This document shows positions 24,850 to 57,819 of a DNA stretch of 64,000 nucleotides, one piece after another (position 1 is the first letter of the stretch; each line of letters starts with the position of its first letter). The DNA comes from Pterois miles (Eukaryota > Chordata > Actinopteri > Perciformes > Scorpaenidae), in the NCBI GenBank assembly GCA_947000775.1, contig CAMQGK010000328.1, positions 881,001 through 945,000 on the forward strand, given 5' to 3'. The notes beneath the pieces were generated by a model. It saw nothing but the letters and a program-made list of their open reading frames with translations. It made no database searches and was not told the DNA's origin. A program made the position numbers and the translations under genes.

Positions 24850-25153
24850 ATGAAGAAGAAGAAGAAGAAGAAGAAGAAGAAGAAGAAGAAGATAGCCTTT
24901 ATTAGTCCCATGAGGGGAAATTCATTTTTTTTGGTTTTTTTTCACTCTGTTGTTAACTGATACACAGTACATGTAGACCCGAACACACACATGGACAAAC
25001 ATGCAACAATGGAGAGATGTCAGAGTGGGGGGGCTGCTCCTGACAAGCGCCCCGAGCAGTTGGAGGTTTGGTGCCTTGCTCAGGGCCTTGTTCAGTTTAC
25101 CCAAGAGGTAAACTGGCACCTCTCCAGCTACTCAGTTCTTGGTCCATGGCGGG
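24850..25153. repeat. (GAA)n and dispersed repeat, 3' end cut
   Basis: A (GAA)n tract at 24852-24891 is followed by a dispersed repeat beginning 'gatagcctttattagtccca'. Copy 2 continues beyond the equivalent point into a tRNA-like tail, but here the repeat stops at 'catggcggg' and is joined to Tc1-like element B. Confidence 0.8.
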
Positions 25154-26019
25154 CCAAAAGAGAAAATGGAGAAACATTTTGTGGACGGATGAGAGTAAGA
25201 TTGTTCTCTTTGGGTCTAAGGGCCGCACACAGTTTGTCAGACGACCCCCAAACACTGAATTCAAGCCACAGTACACTCTGAAGACAGTGAAGCATGGTGG
25301 TGCAAGCATCATGATATGGGGATGTTTCTCTTACTATGGTGTCGGGCCTATTTATCGCATACCAGGGATCATGGATCAGTTTGGATACATCAAAATACTT
25401 GAAGAGGTCATGTTGCCTTATGCTGAAGAGGAAATGCCCTTGAAATGGGTGTTTCAACAAGACAACGACCCCAAACACACCAGTCAGCAAGCAGCTTCTT
25501 GGTTCCAGACCAACAAAAATAAAGTCATGGAGTGGCCAGCCCAATCCCCGGACCTTAATCCGATAGAAAACTTGTGGGGTGACATTAAAAATGCCGTTTC
25601 TGAGGCAAAACCAAGAAATGCAGAGGAATTATGGAACGTTGTCAAATCATCCTGGGCTGGAATACCTGTTCACAGATGCCAGAAGTTGGTCGACTCCATG
25701 CAACACAGATGTGAAGCGGTTCTCAGAAACAGTGGCTATACAACTAAATATTAGTTTAGTGATTCATAGGAATGCTGAATCCTGGATATTTGTCAGTTTA
25801 TAAATATTTGAGTTTGTAAAGTAAAATGCAGACACTGCTATTTTTTTGAACAGCCCAATGTTCATTTTTCTTCATTTTCTGTAAAGTAATTCAAGAATTT
25901 CTGCTTTTTTCTTCATATTTTGATTAAGAATATAATGTGCAGTGTTCCCAATTCATGAAAATAAAAACCATTATTTACCATTATTTTATTTATATACCAT
26001 TATTTTGAACACAACTGTA
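25154..26019 (+). pseudogene. Tc1-like transposon B, 3' half with DD34E catalytic core
   Basis: The frame from about 25150 to 25754 encodes the C-terminal two thirds of a Tc1-like transposase. Landmarks are WTDESKIVLFG (first D), VFQQDNDPKHTSQQ (second D) and SPDLNPIENLWGDIK (E); 34 residues separate the last two, the DD34E spacing of Tc1 elements. The right end 'accattattttgaacacaac' plus 'tgta' is a Tc1-type terminus next to a TA tract. The N-terminal DNA-binding domain is missing, and the terminal sequence differs from element A, so the two halves are from different families. The open frame begins upstream in the adjoining repeat by chance. Confidence 0.9.

Positions 26020-26020
<1 letters not shown>

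Positions 26021-26086
<66 letters not shown>
26021..26086. repeat. (TA)n microsatellite
   Basis: About 32 TA units between Tc1-like element B and duplicated block copy 2, corresponding to the tract at 19365. Confidence 0.97.
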
Positions 26087-26089
<3 letters not shown>

Positions 26090-27070
26090 TCAGGTATTCA
26101 TTGTGGCCTCACCACACAGCTTAGTGTTTTGAACTACACTTAAACAATAATGTGATATTACTGTTGAATTGTTGGATATTAGATGCTATGAGTCAAAGCT
26201 AATGTAGCACACCTCGCTAGCTGACTTATTGTTATTATTATTTTTTCCTTACTATAACAGTCAGAACACTGGTAGATATCATTGAGGGCCCGTAAGCGAG
26301 CACCTGGTGGCGGGGCTTTCCATGGAGCCTCGGGATCTCAGGACCTCGGGATCCCCCAGTCAGAGCTGGTTAATGTGGCCCAGGAAAGGGAAGTTCCGGG
26401 TCCCCTGCTGGAGCTGTTGTCCCTGCGATCCCACCCGGATAAGAGGCTGAAGATGAGTGAGTGATCAACTTCACTGCACTTATGGATTTCAAATAAATGA
26501 TAAAACAAGCAGAAATCATATTCTTGGTCTTTATTTATTGATCTATTTGCGTATGGCAGGAAACCGTAGCACCCAGATAAAACCCATGCATGCACAGAGA
26601 GAACATGTGAACTCTACACAGAGCCAGGACCAGTCCCGGTCCTTTGTCTGTGCGGCTACAGCGCTAATCGCTGTGCCACCGTGCAGCCCTCAGACCATCT
26701 GTGAGGAAGTAGGACACGTTGTGTTGTGGACTTTGGAGTGACAGAAAATACCAGCAAACAGCTCAGTCCCCCTCCCACTGCATGGTAGACGGCCCCGGAT
26801 CTCCTGGTGAACCCTCACGGTGCACCACACTTCTACCCAGCAGTTTCCTTCACCTGGCAGGAGGACGTACGGTGAACCCTCACGGTGCACCACTCCTCCC
26901 CCCAGCACCCACCCACCCTGTGGCTACACCAGTACAGGTGCTCCACCTACTGTAGCCATTGGCTGATATTTTTATGCCTGCAGATTCCACAACCCAACGT
27001 TAAATGAAGCCTATTTACTCACAGATAACCATTTGTTTGTTGTTTGTTGGAATAAACAAATCGTCTGCTC

Positions 27071-28936
27071 CTAAACGGTCCCATGGACCCTGAAGTCGTA
27101 CAAACAAGTGTAGGTGGGCTCTCCCCAGTTACTCTGGACTTGCAGCTTCACATGTCTGAAGACGCCTTTCTCCTGATCCTGAGAGACAGAGAAATGAACA
27201 CAGTTAGTTGAGCAAATACTGAGAGGAAGGGAAATAAGGGATATAACGAGGACCTACGAGGAGGACAGATGAACTGTAACTCCTATGATATGTTAGCTGG
27301 TGGGTTTAATTTAAAAAATGCATGTGTTTCACAGCATGATATAATACTCACAGGCAGTTTGAAAGTCTGCAACGCCTCGCCGTCCTGATCATAAACAAAG
27401 GTCCCAAGTAGGGTACCCTCATCCTCTAAAGAGTTCATGCCCTGCAAGAGAGAAAGACAGAGATCCAGTTGAAAACCTTGTTGTTCTCATGTCTGTGACA
27501 GAGAAATACACAAGACGTCTGCAGAGGAAGGACTTTAAATCAGTGACTTACATAGACAGAAAACGCCTTCGGGGCGCTCTGGATGGTGCCGGTTGGCGTT
27601 GAGTCCTTTGTGACGTGACCTAGTGTGACGTGGCTGATGGTGACTGCTTGGGACAGAGTGATGAATAAATGTCCACGCTCACCAGCAAATTGCCAGCAGT
27701 GTCTGAGCAGCCTCTTTCCCTGAAGAAAGGAAGAGCATAAAGATGACATGTGGTGAAACACAACAGGCAGTAAAACAATCCAAACTATAATATCATATTA
27801 TTATACAGCATAGCCATGTGTTTTGTGTATGTAGTTCCTAGTTCCTACCTGAAGAGCAATGTTTGGGTGTTTGAATGTGTCCTTGATGCGGAAAGGGACC
27901 GGAAACCCTAAAAAGTAAATGGCTTCTTTCGCACGGTATGTTTCTGAGGACAGCTCAGTTATAACACGGGCCCCTGCACACAAAAACACAGAGAAAATGA
28001 GAAGACTGTGAAAAGGAAAAAGCACATGTGTGAATTACAATCTGACAGATGAAAATGATGAGGGTGGTTTAATGTCTCACCGTTCGACTCCAGAGCGAAG
28101 TTGGTCATAGTGTCGCCCAGTGGTGGTTTGTGGAGCTCCTGTAATCTCAGCAGCTCGTCCTGCAGGACTCTCATCTGCTGCTGCAGATCCTTGTACCTGT
28201 TCAAGGCCTCGTCCTGCAGGACTCTCATCTGCTGCAGATCCTTCTTCCTGTTCAAGGCCTCGTCCTGCAGGACTCTCATCTGCTGCTGCAGATCCTTGTT
28301 CCTGTTCAAGTCCTGGAAGTGACAGGAGATTCATTTTAATGGTGCATGTTGACCTCACTGTGTTTCACATGACACTGAGAACATTGTGTTTATAGCAGCA
28401 CATTAAAAACCAAAAGAAGCAAAAGAGAAAACCAAGTTGCTTTTAAGAGTCTGACCATATCGGGCTCGGCCGGTGGGACAGGTGAGTCCAGAGGTCCTCT
28501 GCTGAACCACACAAGGGCAGCTGATGGATGGAGACAAACAGGTCAGGGATGTTTTACTCAAAAGACAGACTACAGCATAAAACACACAAGCTGATGAGCA
28601 AGATATGACTATTAGTAGAAAAGAGATCACTTACCAAGACACACAGACAGCAGAGACAACAGCAGCAACATCATGAGGATCATGTTCCTTCTGCTGAAGA
28701 TGCTGCTGGTGTTGCTGCTGCTGGTGTTGCTGTTGCTGGTGTTGCTGTTGCTGGTGTTGCTGCTGCTGGTGTTGCTGCTGGTGGTCAAAGGTTCCTCAGG
28801 CACAAACCTGAGGACTCTGTATCTCTGTGTATTTGTCTCCCTCCTGAACCTCACATGTCTTGGCACTGGACTGTACAATGAAAATGAGAAAAGAGTGAGT
28901 GCTTCAATGATGTATAATGAAGAACTTATGATTGTT

Positions 28937-28997
<61 letters not shown>

Positions 28998-29111
28998 CAC
29001 ACAATCGTCAGCTTACTTGTTCACCAAGCTGTCCCTGTAGGAAACGGTTGGGTTTCCCTCAGTGTCGTAATAACCTGAGAGGCTCAGTCTGGTGCTTCTT
29101 CTAGATGCCAT
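27071..29111 (-). CDS. SUN-domain nuclear-envelope protein, copy 2 (SUN3-like)
   Basis: Eight in-phase exons on the minus strand: 29111-29017, 28870-28635, 28520-28456, 28312-28081, 27973-27849, 27719-27552, 27441-27352 and 27178-27071, encoding 372 residues. It has the same domain order as copy 1: N-terminal nucleoplasmic region, single membrane helix, short coiled coil and complete SUN domain. All splice sites are kept and no stop or frameshift is seen, so both copies look functional. Differences from copy 1 are one extra 17-residue coiled-coil repeat in exon 4 (51 bp, one glutamine shorter than the usual 18-residue unit), four extra codons in the Ser/Thr/Asn-rich stretch of exon 2, and a serine-to-threonine change in the SUN domain (TPTGTIQSAPK for TPTGSIQSAPK). 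Function as for copy 1; which copy is parental is not settled by the sequence. Confidence 0.9.
28939..29003. repeat. (CA)n microsatellite in SUN copy 2 intron 1
   Basis: About 32 units, shorter than the 42 of copy 1, in the same position 12-14 nt from the exon 1 donor. Confidence 0.97.
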
Positions 29112-29716
29112 ATCTGTAAACCAAAGCAGAGAGCAGAGGAGGAGGTCAGTCTCTCACTGACAGGTTATGTCACACTTTGACTTTTCTAACTACAACACGT
29201 CTACTGTTAGAAGCAGCTCAGTGTGTCAATAGTTTGGTGTCTTGGAGTCAAAATCCACTCTGATTCAACTGAAGTCATTTTTGTGCTGGATGAGTCCTTG
29301 AACCATCTTCCCTTCTGTTTGTGAATATAGACTGATGTTTATTTTCAATATAGTCATATAATATTTACAGTCTAAATCTTTCTATTGATCCTCTTTTATT
29401 ACTTTTTGGAGTATAAATTCAATCAGAGCTACATTACTGCCTAACCCGGCTGAATACAGGTTTACAGGAACCAGCCAGCTGAGCATCAAAGTCATTCAAC
29501 GCAACTATTTGACCCGACATCAACTTCAAATATTGTTTTGGGTTTTTTTTTTGTTTTCTTTGCACTTCTCTGAGGAAACGTCCAGAAGGGAATTCATGTC
29601 CATGACTGGATTACATTTTCTTCAGAGGTGTTTCTAACATTTGGACCAGATGATTAGAAAGATCTGAGTCAGCCAGTCTGAATGTAAATGTCCTAAAGGT
29701 GGGATTTATGAATATT

Positions 29717-29811
29717 TTCAGATATATCTTCAGATATATCTTCAGATATGTCTTCAGATATATCTTCGATATATGTTCAGATGTGTCTTCAGATGTGTCT
29801 TCAGATGTGTC
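29717..29811. repeat. 12-bp minisatellite, 8 units (block copy 2)
   Basis: Eight units of the ttcagatatatc family, one of them missing a base (ttcgatatatg). The last three units match the last three of copy 1, so the difference arose inside the tract. Confidence 0.95.
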
Positions 29812-29963
29812 TTTACCTCGTCTCTCCTGTATGCTAACGCTGGTAAACCAGATGAAGATGCTGCTTTCTCTCTCTGTCTGTTTACTGACTGATCAGCTGA
29901 TTTAATATCAATATGAGTCCTTGAAATCGCCTCTGATGCCTCTGATGCCTTTGATGTCAGAGT

Positions 29964-30039
29964 TCTTTATGACGTCACAGACCTCGCGCGCGGCCGCACA
30001 GCAGCGTGCGGGGCGCGTTCCGGTCGCTAGGCAACAGCC
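29964..30039 (-). promoter_or_regulatory. candidate SUN copy 2 promoter: CRE plus X-box-like site
   Basis: Identical to the copy 1 patch: TGACGTCA at 29970-29977 and GTCGCTAGGCAAC at 30023-30035. Its retention means both genes have the same proximal motifs. Confidence 0.4.
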
Positions 30040-30894
30040 CAGAGGCTCACTAGCTGGCCTGACCTGGTTCCGGTTCTCCTCCGGTTTTCACCTTTTCTCT
30101 GGTATCTGCAGCTTCATTTTAGCGCTAAAACTGAAGCTGCTGGAGCGTCTGAAACCCAGTGAAGTCAGTCAGAGGGTTAAACAGCAAGAACACAGAGCTC
30201 TGATTCATAGCGGGACGTTATAACGTCCGACAGTCACAGTAAAGTCTGACGTTATAACAACTATAGAGCTCCAGCTATAGCGTTATGGTTCTGTTTCCAC
30301 CATCACTCACATAGCTGACAAAGACATAAAATCACCTCTTTAAGAGGAGGAGGAGGAGGAGGAGGAGACCACCAGAGGGTCCTGACTGATCCTCATCAGG
30401 AGGCCTCCAGAACCCGTCTGTGGAGTCTGGTTGAGACAGGCTGAATATTTCCTGTTGATGTCACGTTAAAGACTTTAGTTCATTCATTCATTCATCGTCA
30501 ACCGCTTATCCCGTTAGGGGTCGCGGAGGGCTGGAGCCGATCCCAGCCTCCTCTCATTTAATAAACAGTAAAACACATCTGGACTCATGTATACATACAG
30601 ACTCACTGCCTCCGTCCTACAACACCCATTCAATCACACAACCCCATCAGAGTTTCACCTCCTCCAGCAGCCCGTTTACAGGACAATATGTGGAGGTGAG
30701 GAGGCGGACTATCGCCCTCTAGTGGGGGAAGCGCGTCAGCTGAGGGGACTGATGAAGCACCATGAGTCATCGCTCCTCATCATCAGTCAGGAGCTGAGGA
30801 CAGATTAAACCAGCAGAGGAGAGAGGAGGCTGCAGGGACCTGTTTAAATGTAAACCAATGTAAATGTTAGAGAGGAGAAACTGTCATGACCATG

Positions 30895-31155
30895 TTCAAA
30901 GGGGTCCCTTGACCTCTGACCTCCAGATGTGTGAATGTAAATGGGTTCTCTGGGTCCCCACCAGTCTCCCCTTTACAGACATGCCCACTTCATGATAACC
31001 ACAGTCAGTATAACTGTGTTATTGTCTCCTAGTCTAAATGGTGTATCTGAGTATTTCTACATACTGGGGTCCCTCAACAGTGTTGACTCCCATAAACTGG
31101 GTCTCAGTGTAAAGCTGAGACTCTGGTGGATCCATTGAGTCCAACTGGATTCATG
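30895..31155 (+). repeat. dispersed repeat module (copy of 24585)
   Basis: Block 2 counterpart of the 24585 module, with one visible substitution ('tatttctacat' for 'tatttctgcat'). Confidence 0.75.
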
Positions 31156-31161
31156 TGTGAT

Positions 31162-31525
31162 GAAGAAGAAGAAGAAGAAGAAGAAGAAGAAGAAGAAGAA
31201 GATAGCCTTTATTAGTCCCATGAGGGGAAATTCATTTTTTTTGTTTTTTTTTCACTCTGTTGTTAACTGATACACAGTACATGTAGACCCGAACACACAC
31301 ATGCACAAACATGCAACAATGGAGAGATGTCAGAGTGGGGGGGCTGCTCCTGACAAGCGCCCCGAGCAGTTGGGGGTTTGGTGCCTTGCTCAGGGCCTTG
31401 TTCAGTTTACCCAAGAGGTAAACTGGCACCTCTCCAGCTACTCAGTTCTTGGTCCATGGCGGGACTTGAACCGGTGACCCTCCGGTTCCGGTTCCCCTAC
31501 AGACTGAGCTACTGCCGCCCCCTAA
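31162..31525. repeat. (GAA)n and complete dispersed repeat with tRNA-like tail
   Basis: The same element as 24850-25153, but it extends to 'ggacttgaaccggtgaccct' and 'gactgagctactgccgcccc'. This tail resembles the T-arm and anticodon-arm side of a tRNA read in reverse, as in tRNA-derived SINEs. It is not a functional tRNA gene. Confidence 0.6.
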
Positions 31526-31613
31526 TGATGACTAATGATGTTAGTCCCCATAGGAGCCATTTCATTGATCACTGTATAAAATGACCTGTGGTGACCTCTA
31601 GGATAATCACAGC

Positions 31614-31639
31614 CTCTACTACTACTACTACCTACTACT

Positions 31640-31670
<31 letters not shown>

Positions 31671-32329
31671 ATCCTGGTAACTAGAGACCTGGAGCATTCA
31701 GAGGATGTGGTCTTTCAGAGGATGTGGTCTTTCCCAGCGTCTTTCCTAGCTACACTGACTATCAGGGGGTTTCTGAGACCTTTACACAACACTAGTGATC
31801 AACATCCAGTCAATGAAAAATACAGAAATTCTCAAATCCCAGCATGTCTTATTCCATGGTGTTCCTCTAGGTCTTGGTGTCTTAATATGGTATTCTGGAG
31901 GATTATTGATCATTTTTAGCAATTCTCTAGTGGTAAAAAAAAAAAAAAAAAAAATTGTTCAATTTAGCACCAAATCTGTGGAACAAATGGTATCAACCTA
32001 AAATTACTGCAACAACTGATGAGACATAATAGAGCATCAGGATGGACACCATGTACTTTTTATCATAGTGTTATAAACCCTTATACAGTTTTACAATTTA
32101 TTTATCTAATTAATTCATGTTTATTTCTGATTTATTACTAGAACAACTTGACCTCGGAGCTGAGCTGCTTCTCAGATTAATCTCCAGGTTTCCAGCTTTC
32201 AGATGATGTTCATCACTAATATCTATATCTTGACCTGCTATCTCCCCCTATATAGACCCCCTGAACCCCCCTGTGGACCCCCTGGACCCCCTAAGGAAGA
32301 CTAGTCTGTTGTGGGTGTCAGAGGGTTAA
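31614..32329. mobile_element. remnant of the TTAA-terminated element with (CTA)n tract
   Basis: A (CTA)n tract at 31616-31672 is followed by the 'cagaggatgtggtctttc' module also found in the cdc6 intron. At 32105-32329 comes a right-end segment ending gtgggtgtcagagggttaa, homologous to 15545-15789 and 63085-63360. A poly(A) run lies at 31936-31954. Confidence 0.65.
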
Positions 32330-32401
32330 TGACTCCTCCTCTCTAATATTTGTCATTACCCCCACATTGAGCAGCAGGATCATGACATGCGACCACACGA
32401 G

Positions 32402-33610
32402 TCACACTATTGACCAGTAGCCCGTCTTCAGAGACAGATATAGGGCTGTTAGACCAATACTCCCAATAATGCCTGTTTGGACCGGTGTACCGCGGGGGAC
32501 AGTACTCGTCCTGGCTCTTGTGTGTTCCGTTACCAGACTGTTAATCGACGCCGTTGCGTTCGGAGCTAACGTTAGCTCTTGTAACGGGGCCAGATTCACC
32601 TCCACGTTGTCCGGTAGGTGCTTTTTAGCTTTATAACGTTGATATAATGCTGTTGGTTGATGTCTGCCAAGTGGCAGAAAACGTTGTGGGCTGAAAAATA
32701 TTACATACTGCAAAGCAAAAGAGTTGAAGTAAAACGACGAAACTCGGGAACTTTTTTGACAACAGCGATGCCGCCATTTTGGGCTGATGAGTGTGTCCAC
32801 GATCGCTGAAGAGGCGTCTGTAAATCAGTGGATCATTTTTATTTTGAGGTAAATCACCTTTCCAGTAGGAAGACTTAAAGATCCCCATTCAGTCATGATG
32901 TCCCGAAAGTAGTAAAATGAACTAACAGCTGAATCCAGAGTTATTTTCCTCCATGTTGAAGATAAGATAAGATATATTGAACATCAGACCCACAGGACTG
33001 CACGCTCATATCTCATACCTGGTTCTACCAGCTCCCTGTTAGCTGTGTGCAGCTGTAATAATCGATCTATTGGCTGCAATTCATCACTTTTATTATGCTC
33101 TAATACACCCATGGGCTCTATGGGACCCTCCTCTGCACCCATGGTCTGGCATAAATACATAAATACCACAATAGAATAGAAATAATGTCGTTTTGCTTTA
33201 GTACGTCTCTCTCTAGGAGGACGTTTTACTGTCGTCTGGTAACTTTTAATCCAAAATGGCGAAGATGTAGGTCCGCTGCTACAACGAACAGCTAACTTTT
33301 TCTATTTATCAATAAACGTTATTTGGTCTAGCGATATTACACTGTCTGTTGCAAAGAACGTATATTGGTAAGACGTTAAAGTCAACCGATCTTGTCATTA
33401 CAACATCAGAGCCCAGAAGCAGAGCCGCGCCATTTAGGACTGACTGTCCAAAATGGCGGCTCACCGGAGTGTCGTCTCTTTGCTTCTACGCCCAAAGGTG
33501 CCTTCACATTGGGCGGTGTTTAGCGTGTCCACGAGAAGACTGGAAAGTCTCTGAAAGTTCAGAGTTCACGAGTTGTGACGTGTTTGTAGGCGTTGTCGGG
33601 TATGGTGGAG
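32402..33610. promoter_or_regulatory. CpG-containing region with divergent YY1-like ATGGCGGC starts
   Basis: AAAATGGCGG-type motifs, typical of YY1-bound transcription starts, occur on the minus strand at 32771-32780 and on the plus strand near 33253 and 33451-33460. On the minus strand the ATG at 32777 opens a hydrophobic signal-like 23-codon stretch (MAASLLSKKFPSFVVLLQLF...) ending at a good donor (gtatgt) at 32708. On the plus strand the ATG at 33453 starts a 33-codon frame (MAAHRSVVSLLLRPK...). A second donor-like site (gtcatgtaagt) is at about 33614. This could be a bidirectional promoter for the Ig-array gene and an unknown minus-strand gene; no downstream exon of the latter was recognised. 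Confidence 0.3.
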
Positions 33611-33619
33611 GTCATGTAA

Positions 33620-35000
33620 GTTCATTTACACGATAATTAACTTTCTCCTCTGTCATTGTGCCTTTACATTTCCTGCATGAACTGGCTAGCTTGTTAAATA
33701 GTAGCCTCGGTTAGCTTGTTAAATTGATAGCCACTGTTAGCTTGTTAAATATTAGCACCTGTTAGCCTCTGTTAGCTTGTTAGGTTGTTAGCCTCTGTTA
33801 ACCTCCAGATGCCGACAGTAACGTTAACATCACCGTTGCAGGCAACTTAACCACTTCAACATCACGTATATCATATAAACGACCTCCCAACACACGATCT
33901 CACGAGTTTAACTTTCTTCGGCACTGTTGAGAAACAGTTTAGCTACTGATAGTATTAGCACCTGTTAGCTGCTCGCTGGCTAACTGCTAGGAGCTAAGAT
34001 GCTGCTTCAAGCAAGGTCACTTATTCAAACATGAGGATGGAACAACATATAAATACGGTAATATTCCACATTGCTTCCTATTAAAACAATGTGAACGATA
34101 TGGAGAAGCTAATAGCTAGTAGCTACGCTAGCGTCTTTAGCACGTAAGTCAGAGTTGTTACTCGGGACTGCGCTGTCAGCTCACAATGAAACCTCAGCTT
34201 GTCCTTTAGTCTGTGGAGATGATGTTTCTCAGCAGCTCCGCTACAGAGTTAATGAATATTCATGTTTAATCTTATCTTAAACTCTAAAGCTGAGACCAGC
34301 AGGATCATTGAATCTCTATCAGTCACAATGTGACTGGTCTAACTGTAGTAATAGTAATAACAATATGTCAGTATTTCTGAGTGAGCAGGATGGTGGTGCA
34401 GCTGTAGAACTGAGTTAGTAAGTGTTATCATTTTTTAAAAAATGACTGTGTACATTGTGAATGTGATTTAACAGCATTTCAGTGACTTTAAATTCACTAC
34501 ATTTGTTAAAGTAGCTGAAATAAAGTCATTAAAATTAGAACTACTTTAAGTTTAGTTGATAAGAAAAATGTGAAGTTACAAATGAAAAATGAAATACAAA
34601 AATTAAATGAAATAATATTCTCTTACATTTAGGTTTAGTTCACAAGAAAAAAATGCAAAAATGAAAAAGTTACAGGTTTAAAATGGATGCAAAAATGCAA
34701 GGAAATGCAGTCAATCCAGAATAAATCCAGACATACAGTATATTCTATGAAGTGATGAAGTGGCTGCCTCTCTCATATAGATAGGTGAGGTCTCTCCTTT
34801 TTGTTTCGTTCACGAGATCTACCAGCACTAGTCTAAACTGTGTGGGTCGAGGCCAGTAAAATAATGTTATACAGTCTACAATCTGAAGATTTGATCAAGT
34901 TCATGTAGTCCATCATTGCCTATGGAAATATTTTTGTTTATTTGTATTTTGGTGGAGTTAAGTTCTTCTCACTCACAATATGAGCCTCATCATTGGGATT
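33620..35000. other. non-coding; GTTAGC-rich short repeats, no exon assigned
   Basis: Short imperfect repeats of 'gttagcttgttaaat' occupy 33685-33795. The rest is AT-rich. A small frame at 34922-35005 begins MEIFLFICILVELSSS and looks like a signal peptide, but has no convincing phase-1 donor, so it is only a weak candidate first exon of the Ig gene. Confidence 0.3.
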
Positions 35001-35002
35001 GC

Positions 35003-35235
35003 TGACCAAGGAGAAGAAGAAGCAAACTTTATTTGTCACATGCATACAGTTACATACATGAAATTTGACCTCTGCATTTAACCCAGTGTCAAGTGGCGAG
35101 TGGACGTTGAACATGGTAGTCCACTAGTCACAACACTTGACGTCCTGCTAGAAGTGTCGAGGATGGTTTATAACAAGCTGCCACTAAGCACATTATAGGA
35201 ATTGCTGCCCCAATCAGCAGAGAAATGAAAATGTG
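35003..35235. repeat. dispersed repeat
   Basis: 'gcaaactttatttgtcacat', 'cagttacatacatgaaattt' and 'ctctgcatttaacccagtgt' are typical of a common fish interspersed repeat. It ends just where homology between array units begins (about 35240). Confidence 0.6.
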
Positions 35236-35316
35236 GATTGTGTGGATGTGAGGGTTTAAATGTTGGAAGAGGTGGCCGTCCGTTCACACGTATTCAAGCT
35301 GTGTTTGTTTCTCCAG

Positions 35317-56927
<21,611 letters not shown>

Positions 56928-56929
56928 GG

Positions 56930-57600
56930 TCGAGCTGAACCCTCCGAGGATCTCGTCAATGAATGATAAGATGGATGTGGATGGCCGCCGAGACAATCGT
57001 GTTCAAATATAGATGATGGGGGATGGTCAGTTGTGTGAATTTGGCTCTCTTCCAGCACATTTTCAGTTATAATATGATGAGTAGTCTTATTTTTAAAGCA
57101 ATTTTATTTCAAGGCTAGCCCACCAACTTCATAGATTACCATGACATCAGGGACTTTTTATCCTTTTACTATCATGTGCATGAATTCCTGTACTGGAGAG
57201 AAGAATCAGTTCAGCCAGTTGACATGTTGCAGTCTCCTTGAGAAAAATACTGAACCCCAAAGTGCTCCCGACGGCTGTACCATTGATGTGTGAATGAGTA
57301 TTTAGATTAGAGCTTGGTGGGTCGGCTGGCTCCTTGCATGGCCACCTCTGATATCACCGTGTGAATGTTGATATGCAGTGTGAAAACGACTAGAAATGTG
57401 CTGTATAAATGTCCATTCACCAGTCATTGTAAAAGAAACTGGAAGCTGAGCTTCAAAATATGTGCCTCTAATGATGCCACAATAACTCGTGGGATGTGTG
57501 TGTTGGGGGGATTAGTATTTGGTGCTCTATTGCTCTGTTATTTCACTGACTGTTACAAAAAGGGAGTGTTAAAAAATCGAATGTTTCTTCACCTGGAGGA
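56930..57600. other. 3' flank/3'UTR of the Ig gene, with dispersed repeat
   Basis: No coding similarity. The stretch 'ctagaaatgtgctgtataaa' near 57390 belongs to a common fish interspersed repeat. The small open frame at 57365-57637 has a hydrophobic run but overlaps this repeat. Confidence 0.4.
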
Positions 57601-57617
57601 GAAACAGGATTTCTTTC

Positions 57618-57809
57618 TCAACAAGAAGCCAATTTAACTCTCATCCTTGAAACCAGGTTGTTAGTGTGTGATTTTAAGTTCTGATCAATAATGATCCTTA
57701 AATATATAAATGTTGGGACCAGTTTAATTTCAAACCCTTGAGCAGTTGAGACCTTACGAAGATCAGGTGAGAACTTATTGCCATTTGAAAATAGCATCAT
57801 TGTTTGCAT
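57618..57809 (-). pseudogene. non-LTR retrotransposon reverse-transcriptase fragment
   Basis: Minus-strand translation KVSTAQGFEIKLVPTFIYLR, then IIIDQNLKSHTNNLVSRMRV, matches the thumb-side region of fish LINE reverse transcriptases ('YLGI.ID..L.F..HI..L'). Only about 60 residues remain. Confidence 0.65.
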
Positions 57810-57819
57810 TGAGCACCAA

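Larger units (their letters stand above)
19451..25153. repeat. segmental tandem duplication, copy 1
   Basis: The block from 'ttctcaggtattcattgtgg' to 'cttggtccatggcggg' is repeated at 26087-31463 with very few substitutions. It contains the minus-strand SUN-domain gene, its upstream region and several dispersed repeats. Length differences between copies come almost entirely from micro- and minisatellites and one 51-bp coding insertion. Confidence 0.97.
26087..31463. repeat. segmental tandem duplication, copy 2
   Basis: Near-identical to 19451-25153. It is shorter mainly because the 12-bp minisatellite has 8 units instead of 38 and the (CA)n tract is shorter. At its right end the dispersed repeat continues without a break into its tRNA-like tail, so copy 2 keeps the ancestral right border. 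Confidence 0.97.

Noticed and set aside
25068..25150. N-terminal extension of the Tc1 B transposase frame
   Set aside because: These codons come from the unrelated dispersed repeat joined at 25153; the frame is open by chance.
18909..26019. One Tc1 transposon split in two by insertion of the SUN block
   Set aside because: The terminal sequences differ (actcctgatcaaaatcttaa versus the inverse of accattattttgaacacaac), so the halves come from different Tc1 families.
31463..31525. tRNA gene
   Set aside because: Only tRNA-like box similarity in reverse orientation at the tail of a dispersed repeat; no complete cloverleaf is recognisable.
57365..57637. Small protein with a hydrophobic segment (CVLGGLVFGALLLCYF) as membrane exon of the Ig gene
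   Set aside because: It lies downstream of the candidate terminal exon, overlaps a common dispersed repeat, and has no good acceptor in phase.
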